DNA from: an uncultured Bacilli bacterium
GTDB taxonomy: Bacteria > Bacillota_I > Bacilli_A > RF39 > UBA660
Length of the DNA stretch: 17,932 bases
Direction: 5' to 3'
Assembly: GCA_934101795.1 (NCBI GenBank)
Contig: CAKORY010000018.1
Coordinates: 1 to 17,932, forward strand
Shown piece after piece: positions 1 to 6,971 of the stretch. The notes beneath the pieces are model-generated. The model worked only from the letters and a program-made list of their open reading frames with translations, was not told where the DNA came from and did no database searches. Each line of letters begins with the position of its first letter. Positions within the stretch are counted from its first letter, which is position 1. The position numbers and the translations under genes are program-made.

Positions 1-1464
1 GTTAAGGTTACAACATATACAACAGATATGCTTACATTTACAACAGGTAATGCTATAAGTTTATATGCAGACCAATCATCATTTGGTCAAGAAAAAGGAA
101 GTTTATCTGGAGAAACATTTGCTAAAGCAACATTAGTTGCAAATAATAAAACAAATGAAGCAACAGATAACTATTATGTATATTTTAATATAGAAAATAA
201 TACATTCAAATATACATTAGGTGAAGACAAACCAGAACTTATATTAACAGTTACAGGGCCAGATGGTAGTGAAGTAACAGAAATATCAGGACTAACTCAT
301 AAAGTAGTTCAAGATAGAGAAAATAAAAGTATATCAGGTTTTGATGTTACCACAACAAATGGTTTAATAACTATAGCAAATAAGAAAACAATAACAGCAA
401 CACAAGCAACACCAAGTAAAGAAGAACAATATACACTAAAGCTTACATTTGTAAACTATGAAGGTGATCAAACAGAAAATGCAACAAGTACATTAAGTGC
501 AAAGGTAATGATACAAAAAGAACCAATAGTTACAACTTTAGCATCATATATAACAAATCTTTACACAGGAACTCAAGGCGAAAATGGTATTTATTATCAT
601 GATGCAACATTAACAAATGGAGCAAATGATAATTCATATAGATTTGCTGGAGCAAGTGATGCAGTAAATAATTATGTATGTTTTGGATCAAATGTAACAC
701 CATGCCCAGCAGATAATTTATACAGAATAATTGGAGTATTTGGTGATAAAGTAAAACTAATTAAATCAGATTATGCAACAAGCACTTTATTAGGTGCCGA
801 TGGAGATTACAGTAAGATGTATACTACGAATGGTTGGGATAATTCAAGTTATAAAGGAAATAATTTAGCCAATATAGCAGGATATACATGGAATTATAAA
901 AACAATACTACAATAAATAGTGGATATGGATCAAATACATGGAGTACAAGTTTGTTAAATAAAACAAATTTAAATAAAAACTTCATAACAAAAATAGGAG
1001 CAGACTGGGCAGCCAAAATAGATACAACAACATGGAAAGTTGGAGGAAATACATGGGCAAATATAGGAACACAACCAGCTAAAACAGCATATCAAAATGA
1101 AATAGTAAGTCCAGTAACAACAAATAGTACAGATAATAAAACAGAATATAGTGCAAAAGTTGGATTAATGTATGCAAGTGATTATGGATTTGCGGCATCA
1201 CCAAGTGCATGGACAGCAAATTTAAACACTTATAATGGCGAAGCCATTAAAAATGTTAATTGGATGTATATGGGGCTTTTGGAATGGACGATTTCCCGTG
1301 CTGCGGACGATGCCTATGGTGCGTTCCGTGTGTATAGCACTGGCTACGTGGATGGCACCTATGCGAATTCTGCGCTTGCTGTGCGTCCAGTCTTCTATCT
1401 CACATCTTCCGTGAACTATGCATCGGGAAGTGGCTCTGCCACTGATCCGATTTCAATAAACTAG
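1..1464 (+). CDS. DGR target (variable) surface protein, 5'-truncated by the window
   Basis: The reading frame is open to the left edge, so the start lies outside; the first internal Met codon is at 28 and residue numbers below count from it. The N-terminal part resembles the start of the gene at 17613 (shared VTTxTTD-LTF pattern), so a signal or anchor segment like that gene's is probably missing here. Residues 1-180 look like beta-rich, Thr/Asn-rich extracellular modules. From about residue 235 (LYRIIGVFGDKVKLIKSD) a C-type-lectin-like module of the kind common in gut bacterial surface proteins begins. It ends in the variable segment W420-P454 and a VRPVFYL strand. The variable residues (421, 425, 428, 431, 434, 436, 437, 440, 442-445, 448) match mutated template adenines. 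The last 200 bases change abruptly to G/C-ending codons, unlike the A-ending codons upstream. A surface ligand-binding role is inferred from family; the ligand is unknown. Confidence 0.9.
   Translation, partial: VKVTTYTTDMLTFTTGNAISLYADQSSFGQEKGSLSGETFAKATLVANNKTNEATDNYYVYFNIENNTFKYTLGEDKPELILTVTGPDGSEVTEISGLTHKVVQDRENKSISGFDVTTTNGLITIANKKTITATQATPSKEEQYTLKLTFVNYEGDQTENATSTLSAKVMIQKEPIVTTLASYITNLYTGTQGENGIYYHDATLTNGANDNSYRFAGASDAVNNYVCFGSNVTPCPADNLYRIIGVFGDKVKLIKSDYATSTLLGADGDYSKMYTTNGWDNSSYKGNNLANIAGYTWNYKNNTTINSGYGSNTWSTSLLNKTNLNKNFITKIGADWAAKIDTTTWKVGGNTWANIGTQPAKTAYQNEIVSPVTTNSTDNKTEYSAKVGLMYASDYGFAASPSAWTANLNTYNGEAIKNVNWMYMGLLEWTISRAADDAYGAFRVYSTGYVDGTYANSALAVRPVFYLTSSVNYASGSGSATDPISIN
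1286..1390 (+). repeat. DGR variable repeat (VR)
   Basis: It aligns without gaps to 1713-1817 over 105 nt. There are 20 mismatches, all at template A: 11 A-to-G, 5 A-to-C and 4 A-to-T. All 70 non-A positions are identical. Twelve of the 13 AAY codons of the template are changed here, while all five single adenines in ATT, GAC, TAT, ACT and CCA codons are unchanged. The last 20 nt (1371-1390) are identical in both copies and GC-rich, the position and character expected of the initiation-of-mutagenic-homing (IMH) site. Beyond 1390 the two copies diverge at once. Confidence 0.97.
1422..1451 (+). promoter_or_regulatory. Hairpin/cruciform just downstream of VR
   Basis: This two-part inverted repeat lies inside the last codons of the target gene. 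ATCGG (1422-1426) pairs with CCGAT (1447-1451). After a small internal loop, AGTGGC (1429-1434) pairs with GCCACT (1438-1443) around a TCT loop. It starts 31 nt after the VR. Hairpins or cruciforms 3' of the VR are known to help DGR target recognition (Bordetella phage DGR), so the same role is inferred. The 3-nt loop and the distance differ from that model. Confidence 0.6.
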
Positions 1465-1474
1465 GATCGGACAT

Positions 1475-1507
1475 GCCTGTCTAGCGCGTCCGCGTGCTAG
1501 GTCAGGC
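1475..1507 (+). promoter_or_regulatory. 13-bp hairpin with TCCG tetraloop after the target stop
   Basis: CTAGCGCG (1481-1488) pairs with CGTGCTAG (1493-1500), with one G-T pair and a TCCG loop of the UNCG type. It is extended below a small internal loop by GCCTG (1475-1479) with CAGGC (1503-1507). No T-tract follows, so a simple rho-independent terminator is unlikely. It may be a second target-site cruciform, a processing signal, or the 5' boundary structure of the template RNA. Confidence 0.55.
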
Positions 1508-1537
1508 CGGGTGCAAAATATAAACGAAGGGAAGAAA

Positions 1538-1602
1538 TTGGCGTGGTTGAAGACCCAACTGCCGAGTCTCGCGGTTTGTGCGAGGTGAGGCAGCGGCGCC
1601 AA
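1538..1602 (+). ncRNA. Three-way-junction RNA fold upstream of TR
   Basis: Closing stem TTGGCG (1538-1543) pairs with CGCCAA (1597-1602). Inside are hairpin GTTG (1546-1549)/CAAC (1556-1559) and a long hairpin. The long hairpin is built from TGCC (1560-1563)/GGCA (1589-1592), a symmetric 4x4 internal loop, and CTCGC (1568-1572)/GCGAG (1580-1584) with a 7-nt loop. Nested pairings of this quality over 65 nt suggest a folded RNA. It lies 110 nt 5' of the TR and may be part of the template RNA scaffold; I do not recognise it as a named family. Confidence 0.55.
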
Positions 1603-1712
1603 GTTATCAACAAAAATGTGTAAAAAATGGGCGTTTAACGGTAGTTTAGTTAATGTAAGTCCCACTGTTGTTTGTACCATTTTCATATAAATGGAATTAG
1701 GGTAATCTTGTG

Positions 1713-1817
1713 GAAAAATTTCCCGTAATGCGGACAATGCCTATAATGCGTTCAATGTGAATAACACTGGCAACGTGAATAACAACAATGCGAATAATGC
1801 GCTTGCTGTGCGTCCAG
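1713..1817 (+). repeat. DGR template repeat (TR)
   Basis: This non-coding donor copy of the VR has 35 adenines in 105 nt. Read in the VR frame it holds 13 AAT/AAC codons, the typical DGR design: A-mutation of AAY gives many residues but never a stop codon. Its last 20 nt are identical to the VR tail and presumably include the IMH-like sequence. It lies upstream of the RT gene on the same strand, with two accessory genes between. Confidence 0.97.
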
Positions 1818-1913
1818 AGACCTTTATAGTTCTAGTGATTATAAGATTAAGGTTTTATAGTGAATGAGATAGAGGACAAAGATTATCCTGTGGCTATATG
1901 CTGCGAATGAGGA

Positions 1914-1956
1914 GTGTGGACGGGTTTTGCATACGTGCAATCCCTGCCAGCCACAC
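1914..1956 (+). ncRNA. Hairpin with TACG loop between TR and accessory genes
   Basis: GTGTGG (1914-1919) pairs with CCACAC (1951-1956). Inner pairs GGG (1922-1924)/CCC (1942-1944) and TTGCA (1927-1931)/TGCAA (1936-1940) close a TACG (UNCG-type) loop. It lies about 100 nt 3' of the TR, where the best-studied DGR has an RNA segment needed to prime cDNA synthesis. That role here is inference. Confidence 0.5.
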
Positions 1957-2001
1957 TATATATTGCAATTAAAGGGATTAAAGGAAGTAAAGGAGTAAAA
2001 A

Positions 2002-2382
2002 GTGGAAAAAAATTGTGTAGTCCTGTATAAAGCGGGAAAATTTTATAGTGCATATGGGGATTGTGGTATCATTATACATAACTTAATGGGGTATAAATAT
2101 GTAGAGTATAAACACTCAGCAGGATTTCCAGAAAGTTCTATAGCTAAAGTTAAAAAAGCGCTTGAAGATGCCAAATTACCATATATAATATATGAAAAGG
2201 AAACACTAATTGAAGAGTCTAAAGGACTTAAAAAGAATTATAATAATATATTAAAAGAATCTTTAAAAAAAATGGAAATGGAAACTAGACTTAATAGATT
2301 ACAAACTAAACTTGATAATTTTTCTTTAAATGACTTAGAAAAAGTTGTTGAAGGTATAGAGGATAATACTATTAATGAATAA
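2002..2382 (+). CDS. MutS domain-I-like DGR accessory protein
   Basis: This is a 126-residue cytoplasmic protein with a GTG start, chosen because AAGGAG at 1990-1995 sits 6 nt upstream. Residues 5-66 follow the pattern of the mismatch-recognition domain I of MutS: VVLYKAGKFYSAYGD, then a Gly-Phe-Pro segment, then a helix ending PYIIYEK, equivalent to the 'AICEQ' strand. The MutS lever, clamp and ATPase domains are absent. Residues 67-126 are charged and helical, with likely coiled coil. MutS-like (MSL) genes are, from memory, among the recurrent accessory genes reported in DGR surveys. Its job, perhaps binding TR RNA/cDNA hybrids or mispaired cDNA, is unproven. Its stop overlaps avd by 8 nt, implying translational coupling. 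Confidence 0.8.
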   Translation: MEKNCVVLYKAGKFYSAYGDCGIIIHNLMGYKYVEYKHSAGFPESSIAKVKKALEDAKLPYIIYEKETLIEESKGLKKNYNNILKESLKKMEMETRLNRLQTKLDNFSLNDLEKVVEGIEDNTINE

Positions 2383-2719
2383 TGATAAATTCTTGATAAT
2401 TAAAAATATCAAGATTTTTATATTGAGTTTAGAAAAATTATTAATTACGTTTCCTAAGAAAGATATGTTTAGTAAAAATATGGTATATCAAGATGCCCTA
2501 GATATCCTAGAGCTGGTTACTAAAGCTAATTATGAAAATAGAGTAGACTATAAAAAGACATTTCAAATAGAAGCTTTATCTAAGATAAATAAGATAGATT
2601 TTTATTTAGAAAGAGCATATAAACTTAGATATATAAGTGAAAGACAATGTATTAATGCTATAAGTGATTTAGAAAAGATTAATAAAATGATATATATTTG
2701 GTGTAAGAATGAAAAATAG
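2375..2719 (+). CDS. avd: DGR accessory variability determinant (Avd-like four-helix protein)
   Basis: The protein has 114 residues and is predicted all-helical. It matches the Avd/four-helix-bundle pattern: a FPKKDMF segment near residue 26, then long amphipathic helices rich in Lys and Tyr, ending with an IYIWCK segment like the Trp-containing last helix of the family. Avd forms a basic pentameric barrel that binds nucleic acid and the DGR reverse transcriptase, and it is needed for retrohoming in the Bordetella phage system. The start ATG lies in the end of the MutS-like gene, with GAGGA at 2359-2363. The 3' end overlaps the RT gene by 11 nt. Position and length make the assignment firm although sequence similarity is loose. 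Confidence 0.88.
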   Translation: MNNDKFLIIKNIKIFILSLEKLLITFPKKDMFSKNMVYQDALDILELVTKANYENRVDYKKTFQIEALSKINKIDFYLERAYKLRYISERQCINAISDLEKINKMIYIWCKNEK

Positions 2720-3788
2720 TATATCTTTAGATAATTTGTTATTTATATATGAAAAAGAAATTAGTAAGAATATTAAGAATAAGAAAAAATTATATGACTT
2801 TGAAATAAATAAGATGCAGTATATAGAAAATATTATATATATGCTTAATAATGGTTATGTAGGACATAACCATTATAATATATTTTTAATATATGAACCT
2901 AAATGTAGATTAGTTATGAGTTTATCTGTTAAAGATAAAGTTATAAATCACTTTGTTACTAGATATATATTAGAAAATAAATTAACTAAGTATTTAGATG
3001 ATAGAAATGTTGCTACTAGAAAAGGGATGGGTACTGATTATGCTATTAAGTTAGTTATTAAGTATATGAATAAGTTAAAACAAAAATATGATAAGTTTTA
3101 TGTTCTTAAACTAGATATAAGTAAGTATTTTTATAGTATTGATCATGAAGTTTTAAAAAACTTAATGATAGATAAATTAGATACTTATGAATATGATATT
3201 ATTAATAAAATAATAGATAGTACTAATAATAGGTATATTAATGATACTATTAATAATTTTAAACTAAAAAAAGGTGTTGATGTACCATTATATGAATATG
3301 GTAAAGGTTTACCTATAGGTAATATGACTAGTCAGTTTTTATCTATATATTATTTATATAAATTAGATCATTATATAGTAAATGATTTACATTTAAAGTA
3401 TTATGTTAGGTATATGGATGATTTTATTATATTTGATAATGATTTAAATCATTTAAAGAAGTGTAAAGACATAATAATAGATATTCTAGAAAATGAATAT
3501 AAATTAAAGGTTAATAAAAAGAAGACATGGATATGTAATATAGCAAGTGGCTTTAGTTTTTTAGGATATACATGTAAAGTGATAGATAATAAGACTATTG
3601 TTAGAATAAAGAAAAGTAATATAGATAAAATAAAGAAAAGAATTAAAGAAGTAAAATATTTATATGATAATAAAAGAATAGATGTTTATAAAGCTTTTTG
3701 CACTATTATGACTTATACTTATAGTTATAAGTTTAGTGATAATAAAAAAATAAAGAAAGTTATAAATAGGTATTGGTATGAAGAATAA
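2709..3788 (+). CDS. DGR reverse transcriptase
   Basis: The 359-residue reverse transcriptase copies the TR RNA with errors at adenines to make the mutagenic cDNA. Visible motifs are the fingers (VKDKVINHFVTRYI near 74-87 and RKGMGTDYA near 104-112), catalytic Asp136 in LKLDISKYFYSID, LPIGNMTSQ at 201-209, and the YMDD box at 235-238 with Asp237 and Asp238. The IGxxxSQ form in place of the QGxxxSP of most reverse transcriptases is the hallmark of the DGR class. FLGYTC near residue 288 is the thumb-proximal motif. No endonuclease or maturase domain is present. The length is typical of the family. All catalytic residues are intact, so the element looks active. The start overlaps avd and lacks a strong Shine-Dalgarno, so coupling is likely. 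Confidence 0.97.
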   Translation: MKNSISLDNLLFIYEKEISKNIKNKKKLYDFEINKMQYIENIIYMLNNGYVGHNHYNIFLIYEPKCRLVMSLSVKDKVINHFVTRYILENKLTKYLDDRNVATRKGMGTDYAIKLVIKYMNKLKQKYDKFYVLKLDISKYFYSIDHEVLKNLMIDKLDTYEYDIINKIIDSTNNRYINDTINNFKLKKGVDVPLYEYGKGLPIGNMTSQFLSIYYLYKLDHYIVNDLHLKYYVRYMDDFIIFDNDLNHLKKCKDIIIDILENEYKLKVNKKKTWICNIASGFSFLGYTCKVIDNKTIVRIKKSNIDKIKKRIKEVKYLYDNKRIDVYKAFCTIMTYTYSYKFSDNKKIKKVINRYWYEE

Positions 3789-4014
3789 ATATTATTTTTT
3801 TAAAAAGATGTATAAAGAATATGTTGTTATTATAGAGAGTAAGGGTAAATATAAAAGCTTTGGATATGATAAAGAGTTAATTAAATATATAAAGAATAAA
3901 GATATAAATTATGTAATAATAGATAATACTTTTAATGTAAGTGTAGTGCAAGTAAATAATAATAATTATAAGAAATATTTAATAATGAATTGGATTAAAA
4001 ATAAATGTATATAG
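3778..4014 (+). CDS. Small DGR-linked protein, possibly a second MutS domain-I-like protein
   Basis: The 78-residue basic protein overlaps the RT gene by 11 nt and is the last gene before the terminator. I do not recognise it with certainty. Residues 16-34 (VVIIESKGKYKSFGYDKE) resemble both the MutS domain-I pattern and residues 6-20 of the upstream accessory protein (VVLYKAGKFYSAYGD). A following strand (NYVIID) and a VNNNNYKKYL helix fall where VKKALEDA lies in that protein. It may be a diverged and shortened duplicate. Overlap with RT and the same codon usage argue that it is a true gene of the element. Function unknown. Confidence 0.6.
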   Translation: MKNKYYFFKKMYKEYVVIIESKGKYKSFGYDKELIKYIKNKDINYVIIDNTFNVSVVQVNNNNYKKYLIMNWIKNKCI

Positions 4015-4066
4015 ATATAACATGATAGTTATATCAAATTTTTAATTTATAAAGATAAATTAAGTT

Positions 4067-4094
4067 AAAAGCATGGCATTGTCTATGCTTTTTT
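4067..4094 (+). terminator. Terminator of the DGR operon
   Basis: AAAAGCAT (4067-4074) pairs with ATGCTTTT (4085-4092), with a 10-nt loop and a T-tract running to 4094. It lies 53 nt after the stop of the small last gene. The -10 element for the next gene begins immediately behind it. Confidence 0.75.
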
Positions 4095-4102
4095 GATATA
4101 AT
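4094..4102 (+). promoter_or_regulatory. Extended -10 promoter of tex
   Basis: TGATATAAT is a perfect TGnTATAAT extended -10. No good -35 is seen at 17 nt, where the DGR terminator lies. The same TTTGATATAAT string recurs before 10286 and 10598. Confidence 0.65.
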
Positions 4103-4130
4103 TAAGTAAGAATTGAGGTAAAAATATAAA

Positions 4131-6272
4131 ATGAATGATGAAGTAATTAGTAAAGTAAGTAAAAAGATTAATTTAAAAGAATATCAAATTAAAAATGTAA
4201 TTGATATGTTAAGTGATGGGGCAACTATACCATTTATGGCTCGTTATAGAAAAGAAGTAACTGGTAATTTGAATGAAGATGAACTTAGACTTATTGAAAC
4301 AGAATATAACTATATGGTTAATTTGGAAAATAGAAAAGAAGATGTTAAAAGATTAATTGATGAAAAAGGTATGCTTACTGAAGAGTTAGTTAAAGCTATT
4401 GATGAAGCAACTAAGTTAAGTGAAGTTGAAGATATTTATACTCCATTTAAAGAAAAGAGAAAAACTAAAGGTACTGAAGCTATTAAACTTGGACTCGAAC
4501 CTCTTGCTAAAATTATCATGACTCTTCCAAATAGAACTAGAGATGAAATTGCTAAAGATTTTATTAATGAAAATGTTAAAAGTGTAGATGAAGCAATGAC
4601 TAATGCTGGATATATTATTGCTGATTGGATTAGTGATAAACCTAAATATAGAAAAGCTATTAGAAATTATTATTGGTATAATGGTTTAGTTAAAGGAAAA
4701 CTTAAAAAAGGTGCTGTAGATGAAAATAAGACATATGAAATATATTATGATTTTGAATGTAAGATAACTAGTGTTAAGCCACATCAAGTGCTTGCTCTTG
4801 CTCGTGCTGATAAAGAAAAGGTTGTTACATATTCCCTTAGTTTGGATAAATCTGGTGTTATTAAATACCTAGAAGAACAAATAATAGGTAATAAAAAATC
4901 TCCACTTGTTGATGATATGATACTTTTTATTGAAGATGCTTGGAAAAGACTTTTAGAACCATCTTTAGAACGAGATATTAAAGCAGAACTTTATGATAAA
5001 GCAAGTGAATTTGGTATTAATGAATTTGGTAATAATTTAGAAAATTTATTACTTACCCCTCCGATTAAGGGAAGTAGAGTACTAGGATTTGACCCAGCCT
5101 TTAGAACTGGATGTAAACTTGCTGTTTTAAATGAAAATGGTGATGTTTTAGAAATTGGGGTAATTTATCCACATGAACCTAAAAAAGAAGTTGATATGGC
5201 TGAAAAAATTATGCTTGCTTTAATACAAAAACATAATATTAAGATAATTGCTATTGGTAATGGTACTGCATCAAGAGAAAGTGAAATGTTCGTAGCAAAT
5301 TTAATCAAAAAATATAATTTAGATGTAAAATATGTTATTGTTAGTGAAGCTGGTGCTAGTGTGTATTCGGCGAGTAGCTTGGCTAAGAAAGAATTTCCTG
5401 ATTATTCTGTTGAACAAAGAAGTGCTGTTTCAATTGGTCGGAGACTTCAAGATGCTTTGTCTGAACTTGTTAAGATTGATCCAAAGAGCATTGGTGTTGG
5501 GTTATATCAACATGATTTAAAACAAAAAGAACTTGATGAAGAATTAGGTTTTGTAGTTAGTAAAGTTGTTAATGAAGTTGGTGTTAATTTAAATAATGCT
5601 AGTGATAGTATTTTAGGTTATGTATCTGGTTTAAATAAAAAAGTAATTGGGAAGATGCAAGAATATAAAAAGAAAAATGGCGGTTTTACATCACGTGAAG
5701 AATTAAAGAAAGTATCTGGTATGGATGATAAAATATTTGAACAATCTGCAGGATTCCTACGTATATTTGGAAATAATCCTTTAGATAAAACTAATATACA
5801 TCCAGAAGATTATGAAATTGTTAATAAAATATTAAGTGATAATAATATTGATGTAAAGCTAGTTGGAACTAAGGAAATGGAAAGTAAACTTGCTAGTATT
5901 AAAGATGATGCCATTACAAGTAAATATGAAATTAGTAATGAAAAATGGGAAAGTTTTAAAAATAACTTAGTAAGTGGTGTTATTGACCCACGTGATGATG
6001 TTAAACAAATGACACTTAGAAGTGATGTTTTAACAATCGATGATTTAGAACTTGGCATGAGTTTAGAAGGTACAGTTAGAAATGTTACTGCTTTTGGTGC
6101 TTTTGTGGATATTGGTCTTCATGATGATGGTTTAGTACATATTTCTAAAATGAGTAAATCTTATGTTAAACATCCAAGTGAAATACTTAAAGTTGGAGAT
6201 ATCATTACTGTATATGTTATTGGTATTGATAAAGAAAAGGGAAGAGTTAATTTATCTTTAATTGAGGAGTAA
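4131..6272 (+). CDS. tex: Tex-family RNA-binding transcription accessory protein
   Basis: The 713 residues are the usual Tex length. The N-terminal helical region carries the conserved IPFMARYRKE motif (residues 33-42) and EDIYTPFKEKRKTK (near 100). A YqgF/RNase-H-like fold starts near residue 313 (RVLGFDPAFRTGCK). Helix-hairpin-helix repeats occupy about 495-560 (GGFTSREELKKVSGM), and a C-terminal S1 RNA-binding domain about 639-713 (GTVRNVTAFGAFVDIG). Tex acts in the cytoplasm on RNA and transcription complexes, and its precise role varies between species. GAGG at 4115-4118 lies 12 nt before the ATG, a longish spacing. The next gene starts 4 nt after the stop, so the two are co-transcribed. 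Confidence 0.97.
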   Translation: MNDEVISKVSKKINLKEYQIKNVIDMLSDGATIPFMARYRKEVTGNLNEDELRLIETEYNYMVNLENRKEDVKRLIDEKGMLTEELVKAIDEATKLSEVEDIYTPFKEKRKTKGTEAIKLGLEPLAKIIMTLPNRTRDEIAKDFINENVKSVDEAMTNAGYIIADWISDKPKYRKAIRNYYWYNGLVKGKLKKGAVDENKTYEIYYDFECKITSVKPHQVLALARADKEKVVTYSLSLDKSGVIKYLEEQIIGNKKSPLVDDMILFIEDAWKRLLEPSLERDIKAELYDKASEFGINEFGNNLENLLLTPPIKGSRVLGFDPAFRTGCKLAVLNENGDVLEIGVIYPHEPKKEVDMAEKIMLALIQKHNIKIIAIGNGTASRESEMFVANLIKKYNLDVKYVIVSEAGASVYSASSLAKKEFPDYSVEQRSAVSIGRRLQDALSELVKIDPKSIGVGLYQHDLKQKELDEELGFVVSKVVNEVGVNLNNASDSILGYVSGLNKKVIGKMQEYKKKNGGFTSREELKKVSGMDDKIFEQSAGFLRIFGNNPLDKTNIHPEDYEIVNKILSDNNIDVKLVGTKEMESKLASIKDDAITSKYEISNEKWESFKNNLVSGVIDPRDDVKQMTLRSDVLTIDDLELGMSLEGTVRNVTAFGAFVDIGLHDDGLVHISKMSKSYVKHPSEILKVGDIITVYVIGIDKEKGRVNLSLIEE

Positions 6273-6275
6273 GTT

Positions 6276-6971
6276 ATGAAATTAATATTTAGATTAATTA
6301 ATATTGCTATTATATTTTTAATAATAGGAGGTTGTTTTTATCTTCTTATAAATAAGACTTTTATATATGATGTTTATAAGTCTGAAGTTATGGAAGGTGA
6401 GGGTATTCCGATTAAAAGATTTATGTATGTAATAGATGATGATAATACTAATGAAGCTAAGTTTTATACATTCTTATCTAATAGTACGTTAGAAAGTATG
6501 AAGAAAGATTACCTAGATGACCTAGAGCTTTGTTATGGTAAATATTATTATGATAAAAATAATAAAATAACTATCACTAATTTTGATATTATAAGTAATA
6601 GTTATTATAGAGAAGTTAAATTAAGTTATGTAAGTGATAATTATTGTAGTAGTGATTATAAACTTAGTGATATGTGGGTATATGATTATATTAATAAAAG
6701 TGCATATCTAAGTGGAGATATAACTGAAAAGAATATGACTGGTTTAGTTGATAAAATATATATCAGCAAAAATGTTGAACCTGTAGTGAAGAATTATAAA
6801 AATGAATATAGCTATAAAGTTAATTGTGAAAATAATGAAGAAAAATATACTTTAATTTTTGAAGATTTTAGTGAAAATGAATTACTTGTTAAAAGAGAAG
6901 CAAATGGTAGTATTAAATTTGCTGTTTATGAAATAGAAAATGTTAAAGAATATTTAAAAAGCTTAAAATAA
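6276..6971 (+). CDS. Hypothetical membrane-anchored protein or lipoprotein
   Basis: The 231-residue protein has one N-terminal hydrophobic segment (about 4-27) followed by a polar, Tyr/Asn/Asp-rich extracytoplasmic part. IIGGC at residues 16-20 fits a lipobox with Cys20. Hydrophobic residues continue to about 25, however, so an uncleaved membrane anchor is equally possible. No enzymatic motif is recognised. GAGGAG at 6264-6269 sits inside the end of tex, giving tight coupling. A functional link to Tex is not obvious. Confidence 0.85.
   Translation: MKLIFRLINIAIIFLIIGGCFYLLINKTFIYDVYKSEVMEGEGIPIKRFMYVIDDDNTNEAKFYTFLSNSTLESMKKDYLDDLELCYGKYYYDKNNKITITNFDIISNSYYREVKLSYVSDNYCSSDYKLSDMWVYDYINKSAYLSGDITEKNMTGLVDKIYISKNVEPVVKNYKNEYSYKVNCENNEEKYTLIFEDFSENELLVKREANGSIKFAVYEIENVKEYLKSLK

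Larger units (their letters stand above)
1465..2001 (+). ncRNA. Non-coding region carrying the DGR template RNA
   Basis: About 540 nt lie between the target stop and the MutS-like gene without a convincing coding frame. It holds the hairpin at 1475-1507, a three-way-junction fold at 1538-1602, the TR at 1713-1817 and a hairpin at 1914-1956. Parts of it (roughly 1465-1600) are much richer in G+C than the rest of the window. Known DGRs transcribe the TR together with flanking sequence needed for cDNA priming, so a TR RNA covering much of this stretch is inferred. I did not find a clear promoter within it; transcription may read through from the target gene. Confidence 0.7.

Noticed and set aside
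1604..1612. TTATCAACA resembling a DnaA box
   Set aside because: It is a single site with one mismatch, with no cluster, no AT-rich unwinding element and no dnaA or dnaN nearby.
1453..1737. Minus-strand open frame of 94 codons across the GC-rich DGR spacer
   Set aside because: It overlaps the structured non-coding region and the TR start, has no convincing ribosome site, and its composition follows the RNA hairpins rather than codon use of the genome.
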